The notes below the pieces were generated by a model. The model searched no databases. It was not told where the DNA came from and saw only the letters and a list, made by a program, of their open reading frames with translations. The position numbers and the translations under genes were made by a program. A stretch of DNA of 64,000 nt from Oceanisphaera sp. IT1-181 (lineage in GTDB: Bacteria > Pseudomonadota > Gammaproteobacteria > Enterobacterales > Aeromonadaceae). The DNA is taken from contig NZ_CP136856.1 of NCBI RefSeq assembly GCF_033807535.1, forward strand, positions 3,508,185 through 3,572,184, written 5' to 3'. This document shows positions 8,856-17,987 of this stretch, piece by piece; positions within the stretch are counted from its first letter, which is position 1, and every line of letters begins with the position of its first letter.

Positions 8856-9302
8856 CTATTGCTTAGTTAACCAGAGATCGAGCCATTTTTTTGCGATCAT
8901 CTCCGGTGGATCGGCCAAACTAACGTCTATCTTAAGTTGATCCTCTAGACGAATGGCGCCTAGTTGGCTGAGTTGATGATCCAGTGTTTGTATGGCTTGG
9001 CAGAAAGTATCGTAGGCAGAATCACCTAAACCCACGGCTAAGTAGTTAAGGCCGGTTAAGTTTGGTGCTTGGTCAAGTAATTGCTGGTAGAAAGGTTGAA
9101 TATTTTCCGGAAGATCTCCGGCACCATGAGTAGAACAGATCAATAATAAGATATGCTCAGGGCTGATCAAGATGTGATCAACTTGGGGAGAAGTGTGAAT
9201 AACAGTGTGATAACTATTTTGTTCTAGGATCTCAGCTAAGTCTGCCGCCAGATCTTCGGCCGCACCCAAAGTTGAGCCCACCAAGAGGGTTACCTGCTTC
9301 AT
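8856..9302 (-). CDS. mioC: Flavodoxin-like protein MioC
   Basis: FMN-binding short flavodoxin adjacent to oriC, implicated in E. coli in biotin synthase electron transfer and in iron physiology. I start at the ATG ending at 9302 (MKQVTLLVGSTLGAAEDLA). AGGAGC lies upstream and the start matches the family; a 28-residue in-frame extension to 9386 is not family-like. This gives 148 residues. The FMN phosphate loop is GSTLGAAE. CSTHGAGDLPENIQPF and GLGDSAYDTFC are flavodoxin isoalloxazine loops. Transcription runs toward oriC, as in E. coli. Confidence 0.94.
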   Translation of the reverse strand: MKQVTLLVGSTLGAAEDLAADLAEILEQNSYHTVIHTSPQVDHILISPEHILLLICSTHGAGDLPENIQPFYQQLLDQAPNLTGLNYLAVGLGDSAYDTFCQAIQTLDHQLSQLGAIRLEDQLKIDVSLADPPEMIAKKWLDLWLTKQ

Positions 9303-9585
9303 ATTGCTCCTGATAAAATAAAAAAGTGGTGATTTTAGCACCATCATCTTAAATAGTCGGTGTAAGATAGAGCCTGGCAAGACCACTTTAGTCTAACTAA
9401 AGTGGTCAAACCGGCGGTCAGTAAGGCGGAATACGGGGTATTAAATGATAAAAAAACACAAATATTCCACCTTTAATTCATCAATGGCATTGACCGAAAA
9501 CTGCATTCATATTTCAATAGAAGCGGGTCTCAACCACCAGCAGTATCCCAGCATAAGTGGTACCAAAAATAACAAGGAAGATATC

Positions 9586-10941
9586 GTGACGTATATTCAT
9601 AACACCATCACCAAACTCAAGCAGACCAGCCCAGCTCAAGCTGAATTTTATCAGGCGGTAGAGGAGGTGCTTGAATCGTTACAGCCCATCCTTGAAACTA
9701 ACAAAAAATATCAGCTGCATGCCATTATTGAACGTATTGTTGAGCCAGAGCGCCAACTGATGTTCAGAGTTCCTTGGGTAGATGATCAGGGTAAGATTCA
9801 AGTTAACAAAGGTTATCGTATTGAATTCAACTCAGCATTAGGTCCTTACAAAGGCGGCCTTCGTTTCCATCCCAGCGTTAACGCCAGCATCATCAAATTC
9901 CTCGGTTTTGAACAAATCTTTAAAAACGCATTAACCGGTCTGCCAATTGGCGGCGGTAAAGGCGGTGCCAACTTTGATCCTAAAGGCAAATCTGACGCCG
10001 AAATCATGCGCTTTTGTCAGTCATTCATTAATGAATTGTATCGCCACATAGGCCCAACCACAGACGTACCTGCGGGTGACATTGGGGTAGGCGGACGTGA
10101 AATTGGCTATATGTTCGGTCAATATAAGCGTTTAACCGGCAATTTTGATGGCGTATTTACCGGTAAGAGCCTGCTGTGGGGCGGTTCGTTAGCGCGTAAA
10201 GAAGCCACTGGCTATGGTTGTGTTTACTTTGCTCAGTACATGCTAGAAGAGAAGGGCGATACCTTAGCGGGTAAACACTGCTTAGTTTCTGGCGCGGGTA
10301 ACGTAGCTATCTATACCATCGAAAAGCTGTATCAGCTGGGTGCTATCCCAGTAAGCTGTTCAGACTCTAGCGGAACTATTTACCACGAGTCCGGTATTAA
10401 CTTGGATACGCTAAAAGAGCTGAAAGAAGTACGCCACGTTCGCTTGAATGAGTACTTAACCGCGCACCCTGACGCGACCTTTATTCCGGTGGCTGATTAT
10501 CCTGCCGATAGCAATGCGGTGTGGCATTTAACTGGCGCTCAATTAGCGTTTCCTTGTGCGACCCAAAATGAGCTTAACGAAGCTGATGCGAAAGCACTGG
10601 TGGCTAACGGCTGTATCGCTGTGTCTGAGGGTGCCAACATGCCTTCTACTCAAGATGCAGTTGAAGTATTCTTGGCCGCTAAAATCCTTTATGGCCCAGG
10701 TAAAGCTGCCAACGCAGGTGGCGTAGCGACCAGTCAGTTGGAAATGGCACAAAATGCCAGTATGCAGCGCTGGAGCTTTGAAGAAGTAGATGAAAAGCTC
10801 AAAGTTATCATGAAAAACATCTATCTGAACGCCAGCCAAACGGCGGCCGAATTTGGCGAGCCAAACAACCTAGTGTTGGGCGCTAACATTGCTGGTTTCC
10901 GTAAAGTAGCGGATGCCATGATAGAGCAAGGCGTGGTGTAA
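9586..10941 (+). CDS. gdhA: NADP-specific glutamate dehydrogenase
   Basis: Hexameric glutamate dehydrogenase converting 2-oxoglutarate and ammonium to glutamate, 451 residues from the chosen start. I start at GTG 9586 (MTYIHNTITKL) because AAGGA precedes it and the length then fits the family (447 in E. coli). The frame is open upstream to 9445, but those 47 residues have no recognised counterpart. Visible signatures are GPYKGGLRFHPSVN, PIGGGKGGANFDPKGKS with the catalytic lysine, DVPAGDIGVGGRE, and the cofactor-binding SGAGNVAIYTIEK. A strong bidirectional terminator follows at 11088. Confidence 0.95.
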   Translation: MTYIHNTITKLKQTSPAQAEFYQAVEEVLESLQPILETNKKYQLHAIIERIVEPERQLMFRVPWVDDQGKIQVNKGYRIEFNSALGPYKGGLRFHPSVNASIIKFLGFEQIFKNALTGLPIGGGKGGANFDPKGKSDAEIMRFCQSFINELYRHIGPTTDVPAGDIGVGGREIGYMFGQYKRLTGNFDGVFTGKSLLWGGSLARKEATGYGCVYFAQYMLEEKGDTLAGKHCLVSGAGNVAIYTIEKLYQLGAIPVSCSDSSGTIYHESGINLDTLKELKEVRHVRLNEYLTAHPDATFIPVADYPADSNAVWHLTGAQLAFPCATQNELNEADAKALVANGCIAVSEGANMPSTQDAVEVFLAAKILYGPGKAANAGGVATSQLEMAQNASMQRWSFEEVDEKLKVIMKNIYLNASQTAAEFGEPNNLVLGANIAGFRKVADAMIEQGVV

Positions 10942-11058
10942 CAAGCGGTACGTTATACGCTGTACGCCATACGTTAAAGAACATGCTCTTGTAGGCGAAC
11001 GCTTGCTCTCGCATTTCGCCGAAGGCGGAACGGGTTAAAATATAATAGTAAAATCGAG

Positions 11059-11192
11059 ATCCTGACATGCGTCAGGATGACGGCAATAAAAAAGCCCCGA
11101 ACCAACGGTTCGGGGCTTTTTATTTGGCTGGGCTATGGCATTACTTTAGCTTCTCGTTTTACTGCGTAAAACCGGCCAGCGGTCGCGGCCTC
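11059..11192. repeat. Composite intergenic repeat, copy A
   Basis: This block has three parts: a CCTGACATGCGTCAGG palindrome followed by ATGACGGC, a GCCCCGAA-type terminator hairpin, and a segment reading GTTTTACTGCGTAAAACCGG ending in CGGCCTCT. The same three parts in the same order occur at 20843-20959. The last part recurs at 33751-33797 and, shorter, at 20768-20790. All copies are intergenic. Confidence 0.6.
11088..11125. terminator. Bidirectional intrinsic terminator between gdhA and the RidA gene
   Basis: GCCCCGAACC (11094-11103), a 3-base loop, then GGTTCGGGGC (11107-11116). A-tract and T-tract flank the stem, so it can end both gdhA and the opposing RidA-family transcript. Confidence 0.9.
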
Positions 11193-11238
11193 TTGTCAGT
11201 GCAATAACATACAGCGTAAGGCGTATAGCATAAGACTA

Positions 11239-11589
11239 TTATTTAACAGCTGCAGTTACCGATATTTCTACCAGTAACTCTTCGCGCGCCATAGCACCTT
11301 CCACACAGGTGCGAGCAGGGGCGTGGCCTTTCGGTACCCAAGCATCCCACACCGCATTCATGGCAGCAAAATCCTTCATGGATTTCAAAAATATAGTGAC
11401 CGTCAGCATGTGTTCGCGGCTTGAGCCTGCTACTAATAGTAACTCGTCTACTTTATCCAGCATGGTGACCGTTTGTTCGGTAATATCCTTACTGGCATCT
11501 TTGGGCACTTGGCCACACAAATAGACGATGCCATTGTGTTTGACGATGCGGCTCATACGCTCGCTGATTTGTTGGCGCTCTATAGTCAT
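11239..11589 (-). CDS. RidA family protein (YjgF/YER057c/UK114)
   Basis: 116-residue trimeric-fold RidA-family protein. Members deaminate reactive enamine/imine intermediates; this one belongs to a subgroup whose substrate I cannot assign. HNGIVYLCGQVP, TVTIFLKSMKDFAAMNAVWDAW and the C-terminal ELLVEISVTAA strand are family blocks. ARTCVEGAM places the conserved Arg of the active-site pocket. The gene is single, convergent with gdhA and divergent from the fusion gene at 11774. Family call is firm, function is not. Confidence 0.88.
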   Translation of the reverse strand: MTIERQQISERMSRIVKHNGIVYLCGQVPKDASKDITEQTVTMLDKVDELLLVAGSSREHMLTVTIFLKSMKDFAAMNAVWDAWVPKGHAPARTCVEGAMAREELLVEISVTAAVK

Positions 11590-11773
11590 GACTGCTGCTC
11601 CGGTTAGGTTTTATAGAGAGAGCGCTAAGCGCTCAGCGTCGAGCTCTAGGGAAAACAAAGAACGATGTCTTATTTTAGCTCAGCGCTGGGCGCCTAGCGC
11701 TATCTTTTAGTACGCAAACCTTAACCTCTGAGCTGAGCTTGTAAACGTTTAATCTCAATAAGGATCAAATTCT

Positions 11774-13588
11774 ATGGCGGTGATCACGCAGCTCTACCTG
11801 TACCCTTTGAAATCTGCGGCTGGATTAGCCTTAAATGAAGCTTTTGTCACTTATGAAGGCCTACTGGGTGATCGCCGCTTTATGCTCGCCAAGCCCGATG
11901 GCCGATTTATTAGCGCGCGTACGCATCCGCGATTACAAGGTATTCAGGTGCAGCCGGTCGCTGGCGGCTTAGATCTACACTTTAATTTACCCCACGGCGG
12001 CGAACACCAATTAGCCGTACGTTATAGTGAGTTTTTGCAGCAGCCAGTTACCGCCACCGTTTGGGACGACACTTTTACCGCACTCAGTACCCATCCTCAT
12101 TACGATGCGTGGTTTAGTGAGTTCTTGAGCGAGGCGGTGCAACTTATTTGGCTGGGTGAGCAGTCTCAGCGCTATCGTGAAAGCATAAATACGGCGGTCA
12201 GCTTTGCCGATGGTTATCCGTTACTGCTGATCTCACAAGCCTCATTGCAAGATCTTAACTTGCGCGCCGATGCGCGGCTTGAGATGTCGCAGTTTAGGCC
12301 GAACCTGGTGATATCAAAAACGCGGGCGTTTGAAGAGGATGGCTGGCGACGAATTCGTATTGGCGACGTGGAGTTTGTGGTCGCCAAGCCTTGTAGCCGT
12401 TGTGTGATGACCACCATAGAGCCTGGTACGGAACATTTTAATGTGCTTAAAGAACCGTTAGCAACCTTGCTGCGCTATCGACACGGCAGCGATGGCGAGG
12501 TGTATTTCGGCCAAAACCTGATTGCCGTTAATGAAGGCATCATCCGCCAAGGCGATAAGGTTGAGGTTTTAGAATACGCGAGTGCTGCCATTTACCCTGA
12601 TGCGGCACCTAAGCGCCGTGAGCTTATTTGCGTGGCACGGGAAGCGCTCACCCCTGATATAGAAACCTATTGGTTAGTGGCAAGCGATGGCAAAGCGCTA
12701 CCTAACTATCAAGCGGGGCAGCACCTGCCGATTGCCGTAGAGATAGATGGTCAGCGCCATGTGCGCTACTACAGCCTAAGCTCTAGTCCTACTCAGGATG
12801 AACGCTATGGTATTAGCGTGAAACGCCAGCCCGATGGCAAAGTATCGCCTTGGCTGGCAGAGCATTTTCAACCGGGTAAAACGTTATTGGCGCATGCACC
12901 CGCCGGCGACTTCGTACTGCAACCCGCCGAGCGTTATCTGCTGTTATCGGCAGGCTCCGGTATTACGCCTCTGTTATCGATGATCCGCGCATTAGCAGAT
13001 AACGAGCAGTTACATGATGTGGTGTTTATTCATGTGTGTCGGACTGAGCAGGATATTCCTGCCGCCGCAGCATTACGGCAATTGGCAGATAGCCATCCAG
13101 GTCTGATTGTGCAGTTTGTACTTACCCAACCCCAAATAGGCGAGGGCGGTCGACTGACGCTGGGGCAGTTGGCGGCTATTCCACAGTTACCAACACGCCA
13201 AACCTATCTCTGCGGCCCAGCCGGTTTTATGCAGCAAGCACGCAGCTGGTTATTAGCGTTAGGGTTACCTGCAACGCTGTTACAACAAGAGTACTTTGGC
13301 AGTCTGCAAAGCGAGGATGTTTCACGTGAAACACTGGCAGTCTCTATCCAAATTGGCGAACAGTGCTTTACTGGCAATAACCAGCGCGACTTACTGACTC
13401 AGGCCGAGCAGCAAGGCATGACCTTGCCTTGGTCTTGTCGAGCCGGTATTTGTGGCAGTTGTAAGCAGCAGTTAGTGTCCGGCGCAGTGGAACAACCGCC
13501 AGCCCCCGCGTTATCCGCAACCGAACGCGAAGCCGGTATAGTGTTAGCCTGCTGCTGTGTGCCGCTAACAGATGTGGTCTTAAAATGA
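11774..13588 (+). CDS. MOSC domain / ferredoxin reductase / [2Fe-2S] ferredoxin fusion
   Basis: 604-residue fusion. Residues 1-270 form an N-terminal beta-barrel plus MOSC domain like E. coli YcbX, with the molybdenum-sulfur Cys in KPCSRCVMTTIEPGT. Residues 285-510 form an FAD/NAD(P)H reductase (RYYSLSSSPT for FAD, LLSAGSGITPLLSMIRAL for nucleotide). Residues 520-604 form a plant-type ferredoxin with CRAGICGSC and a late CCC for the fourth ligand. YcbX (about 369 residues) has MOSC plus ferredoxin only, so this protein appears to carry its own electron input. A role in N-hydroxylated-base or sulfur-molybdenum chemistry is inference. A perfect parS lies in the linker at 13318. Confidence 0.9.
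   Translation: MAVITQLYLYPLKSAAGLALNEAFVTYEGLLGDRRFMLAKPDGRFISARTHPRLQGIQVQPVAGGLDLHFNLPHGGEHQLAVRYSEFLQQPVTATVWDDTFTALSTHPHYDAWFSEFLSEAVQLIWLGEQSQRYRESINTAVSFADGYPLLLISQASLQDLNLRADARLEMSQFRPNLVISKTRAFEEDGWRRIRIGDVEFVVAKPCSRCVMTTIEPGTEHFNVLKEPLATLLRYRHGSDGEVYFGQNLIAVNEGIIRQGDKVEVLEYASAAIYPDAAPKRRELICVAREALTPDIETYWLVASDGKALPNYQAGQHLPIAVEIDGQRHVRYYSLSSSPTQDERYGISVKRQPDGKVSPWLAEHFQPGKTLLAHAPAGDFVLQPAERYLLLSAGSGITPLLSMIRALADNEQLHDVVFIHVCRTEQDIPAAAALRQLADSHPGLIVQFVLTQPQIGEGGRLTLGQLAAIPQLPTRQTYLCGPAGFMQQARSWLLALGLPATLLQQEYFGSLQSEDVSRETLAVSIQIGEQCFTGNNQRDLLTQAEQQGMTLPWSCRAGICGSCKQQLVSGAVEQPPAPALSATEREAGIVLACCCVPLTDVVLK
13318..13333. promoter_or_regulatory. parS site (perfect ParB palindrome)
   Basis: TGTTTCACGTGAAACA matches the conserved chromosomal parS palindrome exactly. 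It is inside the fusion gene, encoding part of DVSRETL in the reductase-ferredoxin linker. parAB lies 8 kb away. Confidence 0.93.
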
Positions 13589-13793
13589 CTTAGCTATACG
13601 CTTTACGTCATACGTTAAAGATAAATACGAAATATATGACAGCTCGGTGTTGATATGCGGCTGCGCCACATTGCCAAGCTAAAGCATCGCCTACATAGAC
13701 ACCGCAAAGCAATAGCTTTGCTGCACCATGCCACAACGGCGTGGTCGGTCTTTTGTTTGAACTTACAGCGTACGGCTTATAGCGTATCGCGGC
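13589..13793. repeat. Intergenic spacer bounded by inverted TATACGC-type repeats
   Basis: The spacer begins with AGCTATACGCTTTACGTCAT and ends with a related sequence in the opposite orientation (near 13763-13793). A similar arrangement bounds the gdhA-RidA spacer (10948-10977 and 11204-11234; 21 of 30 positions match between its two arms). No gene is visible here. Confidence 0.45.
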
Positions 13794-16629
13794 TCTTGGA
13801 CGCTTCATCTACTAAGTAAAGAATGGACTCATAGTTGATGCCGCTGTGATGGCTTAATCCGAGTTCACAGGTGCGGCTGTTACTCAATCCTCGTGTGCAA
13901 CCTGACGGCACTTGCTGTTTTAAGGTAGCCAGTGCCGAAGCATTAAGCTCGGGCAGGGTAAAGCCTTTATCACCGGCAAAACCACAGCAGCTGATGTGCT
14001 CTGGCACTATTACCGACGTCGCACAAAGCTTAGCTAACGCTAACATTTTATCGGCCAAGCCCATGCGTTGGCTGCTGCAGGTAATGTGCAGCATTACCGT
14101 TTCATCAAGGGGCGAGAGTTGCAGTCGTGTTAATGCATGCTCCAAGATAAAAGCTACCGGCTCATAAACGGCTAAGTTTTTGGTAAAGCTATCTTTACTC
14201 AACTTGGCACAAGGGCTGGTGTCCATCAGTACTGGCCATCGCCCTTGCTCCGAAGCTTGCCACAAGCTGTCTTCCAGCTCTTGTATCTTATCCGCCGCCA
14301 GTTCAAACATACCCTTACTCTGATAGGGCATGCCGCAACACAGACTATTCAGCTGTGCCGGTATGATGACCTCAAAACCTGCCTTGGCTAATACCGATAA
14401 CGTGACTTCAGTTAAGGGTCGAGCATCGGTTGCTTGTGATGATTGGCCGAGTGTGCGGCTGGCACAAGAGGGGAAATACACTACTTTATTGCTGCTCGTC
14501 GGTAGTCCTTGAGGCTGATTTTGCTTTTGCTTAGTTAATTCTTTCTGCAGCTGATGCGAGTTAGCCGCCGGTATTTCAGGAAACCACATCGGTAGTTTGT
14601 TACGGCTAACACTACGCAAGCTGCTATTCACGCGAGTCATGGCTTGGTTGCCGACTAACTTGCGGGCCAGATTAGTGGTATTCAAACCTATACCTACTGC
14701 CTTAGTGGTACTGGCAAAGTGCTGAGCCGTCCAACGCGCAATGGGCTGAAACTTCTGATAGCGGGCTGTGCGTAGCTTGCGCATCATGTCGCCAGTGTTA
14801 ATGCCGACCGGACAGCGCTGCTCGCATAAGCCGGTGGCCGCGCAAGTATCGACGCCATGATACTCAAACACCTGAGCTAAGCTGTCGTCTATCACCTCGT
14901 GATTAGTTTGGCGACGTTGTAGCTCTCGGTAGAGCACTATTCGTTGGCGAGGCGTGAGGCTTAAATTCTTGGAGGGGCAGACTGCCTCACAAAAACCACA
15001 TTCAATGCACTTATCAATCAGCGGATCGGCGGCGGGTAAGGGTTTAAGGTTTTTAAGATGCGCTTGGGTATCTGCGTTAACAATCACGCCTGGGTTCAGA
15101 ATGCCTTGAGGATCAAACAGTGCTTTTATCTGCTGCACTAATCGATAGCCGTCTTGCCCCCATTCCAACTCAACGAAGGGCGCCATGTTGCGCCCCGTGC
15201 CGTGCTCGGCTTTGAGTGAACCTTGATATTCCACGGCCACCAACTGAGTGACGGCTGCCATAAAATCACCGTAACGCTGGCGCTCAGTCTCGTTATCGAA
15301 GCCTTGAGTAAATACAAAGTGCAGATTACCGGCCAAGGCGTGACCGAAGATAATGGCCTCGTGATAACCGAACCGCTCGAAGAGGGCCGTTAACTTACGC
15401 ACTGCCGCCGCTAAATGTTTCACGTGAAACGCTACGTCTTCAATTACTACAGTAGTACCGGTTTCACGTACCGCTCCCACCGCCGGAAACATGCCTTTGC
15501 GCATGGCCCACAGGTTAGCGCACAACTTGGTATCTTGCGTGAACGCTACCTGCTCAAGCAGTGTGAAGCTCTCAATGGCGGCCATTGCTTGAGCGCAGTT
15601 TTGCGCTAACTCGGCTTGAGTAGCGCCGTGTACTTCTATTAATAGCGCCGCTGCTTCTAAATCTAAGGTTTGAATAAAGTCGGGCATACCGGCCTGATTG
15701 GCAATGGAGCGCAGGGCGCGACCGTCCATTATCTCAACTGCCGCAACAGCAGTGTCGGCTAATTCGGTGACCGCCAAGCAGGTATTTTCAATATCGGCAT
15801 ACACCAAAAGGCAAGAGGCCTTAAAGGCATGATCGGGTACCGTGTTGTAACTAATGTCATTAATAAAGCCCAGCGTGCCTTCGGAGCCAATCATCAAGTG
15901 GGCCAGCATATCGAAGGGATCGGTAAAATCTAGCAGGGCGTTCAGGCTGTAGCCGGTGGTATTTTTTAATCGGTACTTGTGACGGATGCGCTCACTCAAG
16001 GCCGGGTTGGCTAACACTTGCTGATGCAATGCTTGTAAGCCACTGAGTAACTGCGGCTGCAACTGGGCAAAGCGCGCCTTGCTTAATTCGTCTCGGGTAT
16101 CAAGATAGGTACCGTCGGCTAAAACTACACTTAAGCCCGCTAAGGTTTGATAGGAATTTTGGGCCGTGCCACAGCACATGCCAGAGGCATTATTAGCGGC
16201 GATGCCGCCAATTTTACAGCTATTGATAGACGCGGGATCTGGGCCTATCTTGCGCCCAAACGGTGCCAGATATTTATTGGCGTGTGCACCTATTACGCCT
16301 GGCTGTAAAGTAATGAGGTGACCGTTTTCACTCATGGTGTGGCCGCGCCAGTCATCGGTTAAGGTGATCAGTACCGAGTCGGAGATGGCTTGGCCCGACA
16401 AACTGGTGCCCGCAGCGCGAAAGGTGCAATGAATGGCGTGCTCGCTACATAGCTGAAGTACCTGAATAACTTCTGCGGTGCTGCTTAAGCGCAATACCAT
16501 TTTAGGTAACAGTCGATAAAAGCTGGCGTCTGTGCCCAGTGCTAAGCACAGCGCAGGATCGGTAATAATACGCGCGGCGGGTAATATCTTGCGTAGCGCC
16601 GCCAGTAATAAAGTGTAACGAGATGCCAT
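13777..16629 (-). CDS. FAD-linked oxidase with Fe-S and CCG domains (D-lactate / D-2-hydroxyacid dehydrogenase type)
   Basis: 950-residue membrane-associated-type 2-hydroxyacid dehydrogenase. The N-terminal FAD_binding_4 domain (about 30-250) contains FRAAGTSLSGQA and GEGTL-like segments (here MIGSEGTLGFI). An FAD-oxidase C-terminal domain runs to about 535. A dicluster follows with CIECGFCEAVCP (about 540) and CAATGLCEQRCP (about 592). Two CCG domains have CCGMPYQ and CCGFAGDKG. Domain order matches the Dld-II/YdiJ class; the substrate could be D-lactate or D-2-hydroxyglutarate. The ATG at 16627-16629 follows AAGGAAG. A near-perfect parS lies within it at 15416. Confidence 0.88.
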   Translation of the reverse strand: MASRYTLLLAALRKILPAARIITDPALCLALGTDASFYRLLPKMVLRLSSTAEVIQVLQLCSEHAIHCTFRAAGTSLSGQAISDSVLITLTDDWRGHTMSENGHLITLQPGVIGAHANKYLAPFGRKIGPDPASINSCKIGGIAANNASGMCCGTAQNSYQTLAGLSVVLADGTYLDTRDELSKARFAQLQPQLLSGLQALHQQVLANPALSERIRHKYRLKNTTGYSLNALLDFTDPFDMLAHLMIGSEGTLGFINDISYNTVPDHAFKASCLLVYADIENTCLAVTELADTAVAAVEIMDGRALRSIANQAGMPDFIQTLDLEAAALLIEVHGATQAELAQNCAQAMAAIESFTLLEQVAFTQDTKLCANLWAMRKGMFPAVGAVRETGTTVVIEDVAFHVKHLAAAVRKLTALFERFGYHEAIIFGHALAGNLHFVFTQGFDNETERQRYGDFMAAVTQLVAVEYQGSLKAEHGTGRNMAPFVELEWGQDGYRLVQQIKALFDPQGILNPGVIVNADTQAHLKNLKPLPAADPLIDKCIECGFCEAVCPSKNLSLTPRQRIVLYRELQRRQTNHEVIDDSLAQVFEYHGVDTCAATGLCEQRCPVGINTGDMMRKLRTARYQKFQPIARWTAQHFASTTKAVGIGLNTTNLARKLVGNQAMTRVNSSLRSVSRNKLPMWFPEIPAANSHQLQKELTKQKQNQPQGLPTSSNKVVYFPSCASRTLGQSSQATDARPLTEVTLSVLAKAGFEVIIPAQLNSLCCGMPYQSKGMFELAADKIQELEDSLWQASEQGRWPVLMDTSPCAKLSKDSFTKNLAVYEPVAFILEHALTRLQLSPLDETVMLHITCSSQRMGLADKMLALAKLCATSVIVPEHISCCGFAGDKGFTLPELNASALATLKQQVPSGCTRGLSNSRTCELGLSHHSGINYESILYLVDEASKSRDTL
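15416..15431. promoter_or_regulatory. parS site (one mismatch)
   Basis: TGTTTCACGTGAAACG differs from the consensus only at the last base. On the coding strand of the dehydrogenase gene it specifies FHVKH. It lies 2.1 kb from the perfect site at 13318. A further half-site, GTTTCACGTA, is at 15461. Confidence 0.85.
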
Positions 16630-16871
16630 CAAAGTGCTTCCTTAGCTGTGGCTGTGCTTGCGTCTTATGATAAGGCCTGCTTATGATTTTGGCTTAACCG
16701 ATTCTGGTATAAAAAGGTAAGCGTCAGTTTATTCTGATTTATCGACAACATCAGGTTAGGCTAGAGTAAGACACTAACTGTCGCGACTTTACTGTGCTAC
16801 TTGAGCCTGTGTTGCTTGAGTGGCAGTTTTCTCTGATGGTATAACAAATATGATTTTTAACGAGGTTAACC

Positions 16872-17906
16872 GTGATTAAAACCGCCATTATCGGCTACGG
16901 CCAGTCTGCCAGTATTTTTCATTTACCTTTTATCGATAGCTTGGCGGACTTTGAACTGGTCGCCATTAGCACCTCTAAGCCAGAGCTGGCGGCAGAGGAA
17001 TGGCCAAATGTCGCTGTGTACACTGATGTGGATCTGATGCTGGCCGAGTCCGGTGCAGAGCTAGTGGTGATCACAGCTCCTAACGAAGTGCACTACGAGT
17101 TAGGGCGCAAGGCCTTGAGCTTGGGGCTGCATGTGGTGATGGAAAACCCCACCGTGACTCAGCTGCATCAAGGTACAGAGTTAATGCGCTTAGCTGAAAC
17201 TAATAACCTGTGCTTGATCCCATTTCATAACCGCCGCTGGGACAGTGACTTTTTAACGTTACGCAAATTACTGGCAGATGGCACCTTGGGCCCAATTCAT
17301 GGTTTTGAATCCCACTTTGATCGCTTTCGCCCTCGGGTACGCGTAGAAACCCCAGGTGTGGGTGCCGGTATTTGGTTTGATTTAGGCGGGCATTTAGTCG
17401 ATCAGGCGTTGGTGTTATTTGGTAAGCCACAAGCGGTGACGGGCCGTTGTTTATCGATGCGCCCAGGTGGCAAAGTGACGGACTACTTTCATGTGCTGCT
17501 GCATTATCGCGATAAAGAAGTGATTTTGCATTCCAGTCCCTATCATCCAGGACCGAGTTTGCGCTTTAAGTTACAGGGCGAACTGGGCTGCTATATTAAG
17601 CGTGGTTTTGATCCGCAAGAAGAGCGTCTGCAAAACGGCATAGTGCCGGACTCGCCATATTTAGCGAAAGAGGCGGAAGCGGACTACGGTATTTTCTATT
17701 CGGATGATGATGCACAAGTGATTGAGTCTGAGGTGGGTGGTTATCGTTATTTCTATCAAGCCACGGCCAAGGCAATTCGCGGCGAAGCGCCGCCACCTGT
17801 GACCATGCAAGACGCATTAGATGGACTTAATATTATTAATATTGCAGAAAAGAGCTCGGTAGAAGGTCGTACCTTGCCCTTAACGGCTACCAGCTTTAGA
17901 GAATAA
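16872..17906 (+). CDS. Gfo/Idh/MocA family oxidoreductase (YdgJ-like)
   Basis: 344-residue NAD(P)-dependent oxidoreductase. The N-terminal Rossmann fold carries GYGQSASIFHLPF, and the middle EKP-like segment is replaced by MENPTVT. FHNRRWDSDFLTLRKLL and GFESHFDRFRPRVR closely resemble E. coli YdgJ (345 residues). GIWFDLGGHLVDQAL holds the catalytic His region. The physiological substrate is unknown. The start is GTG at 16872 preceded by CGAGG. The Lys of the usual EKP motif is Asn here (ENP), which is worth noting for catalysis. Confidence 0.88.
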   Translation: MIKTAIIGYGQSASIFHLPFIDSLADFELVAISTSKPELAAEEWPNVAVYTDVDLMLAESGAELVVITAPNEVHYELGRKALSLGLHVVMENPTVTQLHQGTELMRLAETNNLCLIPFHNRRWDSDFLTLRKLLADGTLGPIHGFESHFDRFRPRVRVETPGVGAGIWFDLGGHLVDQALVLFGKPQAVTGRCLSMRPGGKVTDYFHVLLHYRDKEVILHSSPYHPGPSLRFKLQGELGCYIKRGFDPQEERLQNGIVPDSPYLAKEAEADYGIFYSDDDAQVIESEVGGYRYFYQATAKAIRGEAPPPVTMQDALDGLNIINIAEKSSVEGRTLPLTATSFRE

Positions 17907-17935
17907 TCGTCTGCTGCTGGCTTAGTATTTTTTAT

Positions 17936-17966
17936 AAAGAGTAAAGTGGTCGAATACTCTTTCTTT
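17936..17966 (+). terminator. Probable terminator after the YdgJ-like gene
   Basis: AAAGAGTA and TACTCTTT pair around an 11-base loop followed by CTTT, between two convergent genes. Confidence 0.5.
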
Positions 17967-17987
17967 AAGTATCGACCCTACTTAACC

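Noticed and set aside
9445..9585. 47-residue N-terminal extension of glutamate dehydrogenase
   Set aside because: No family counterpart, and the GTG at 9586 has a good ribosome site and gives the usual length.
15460..15470. GGTTTCACGTA as a third parS
   Set aside because: Only one arm of the palindrome is present.
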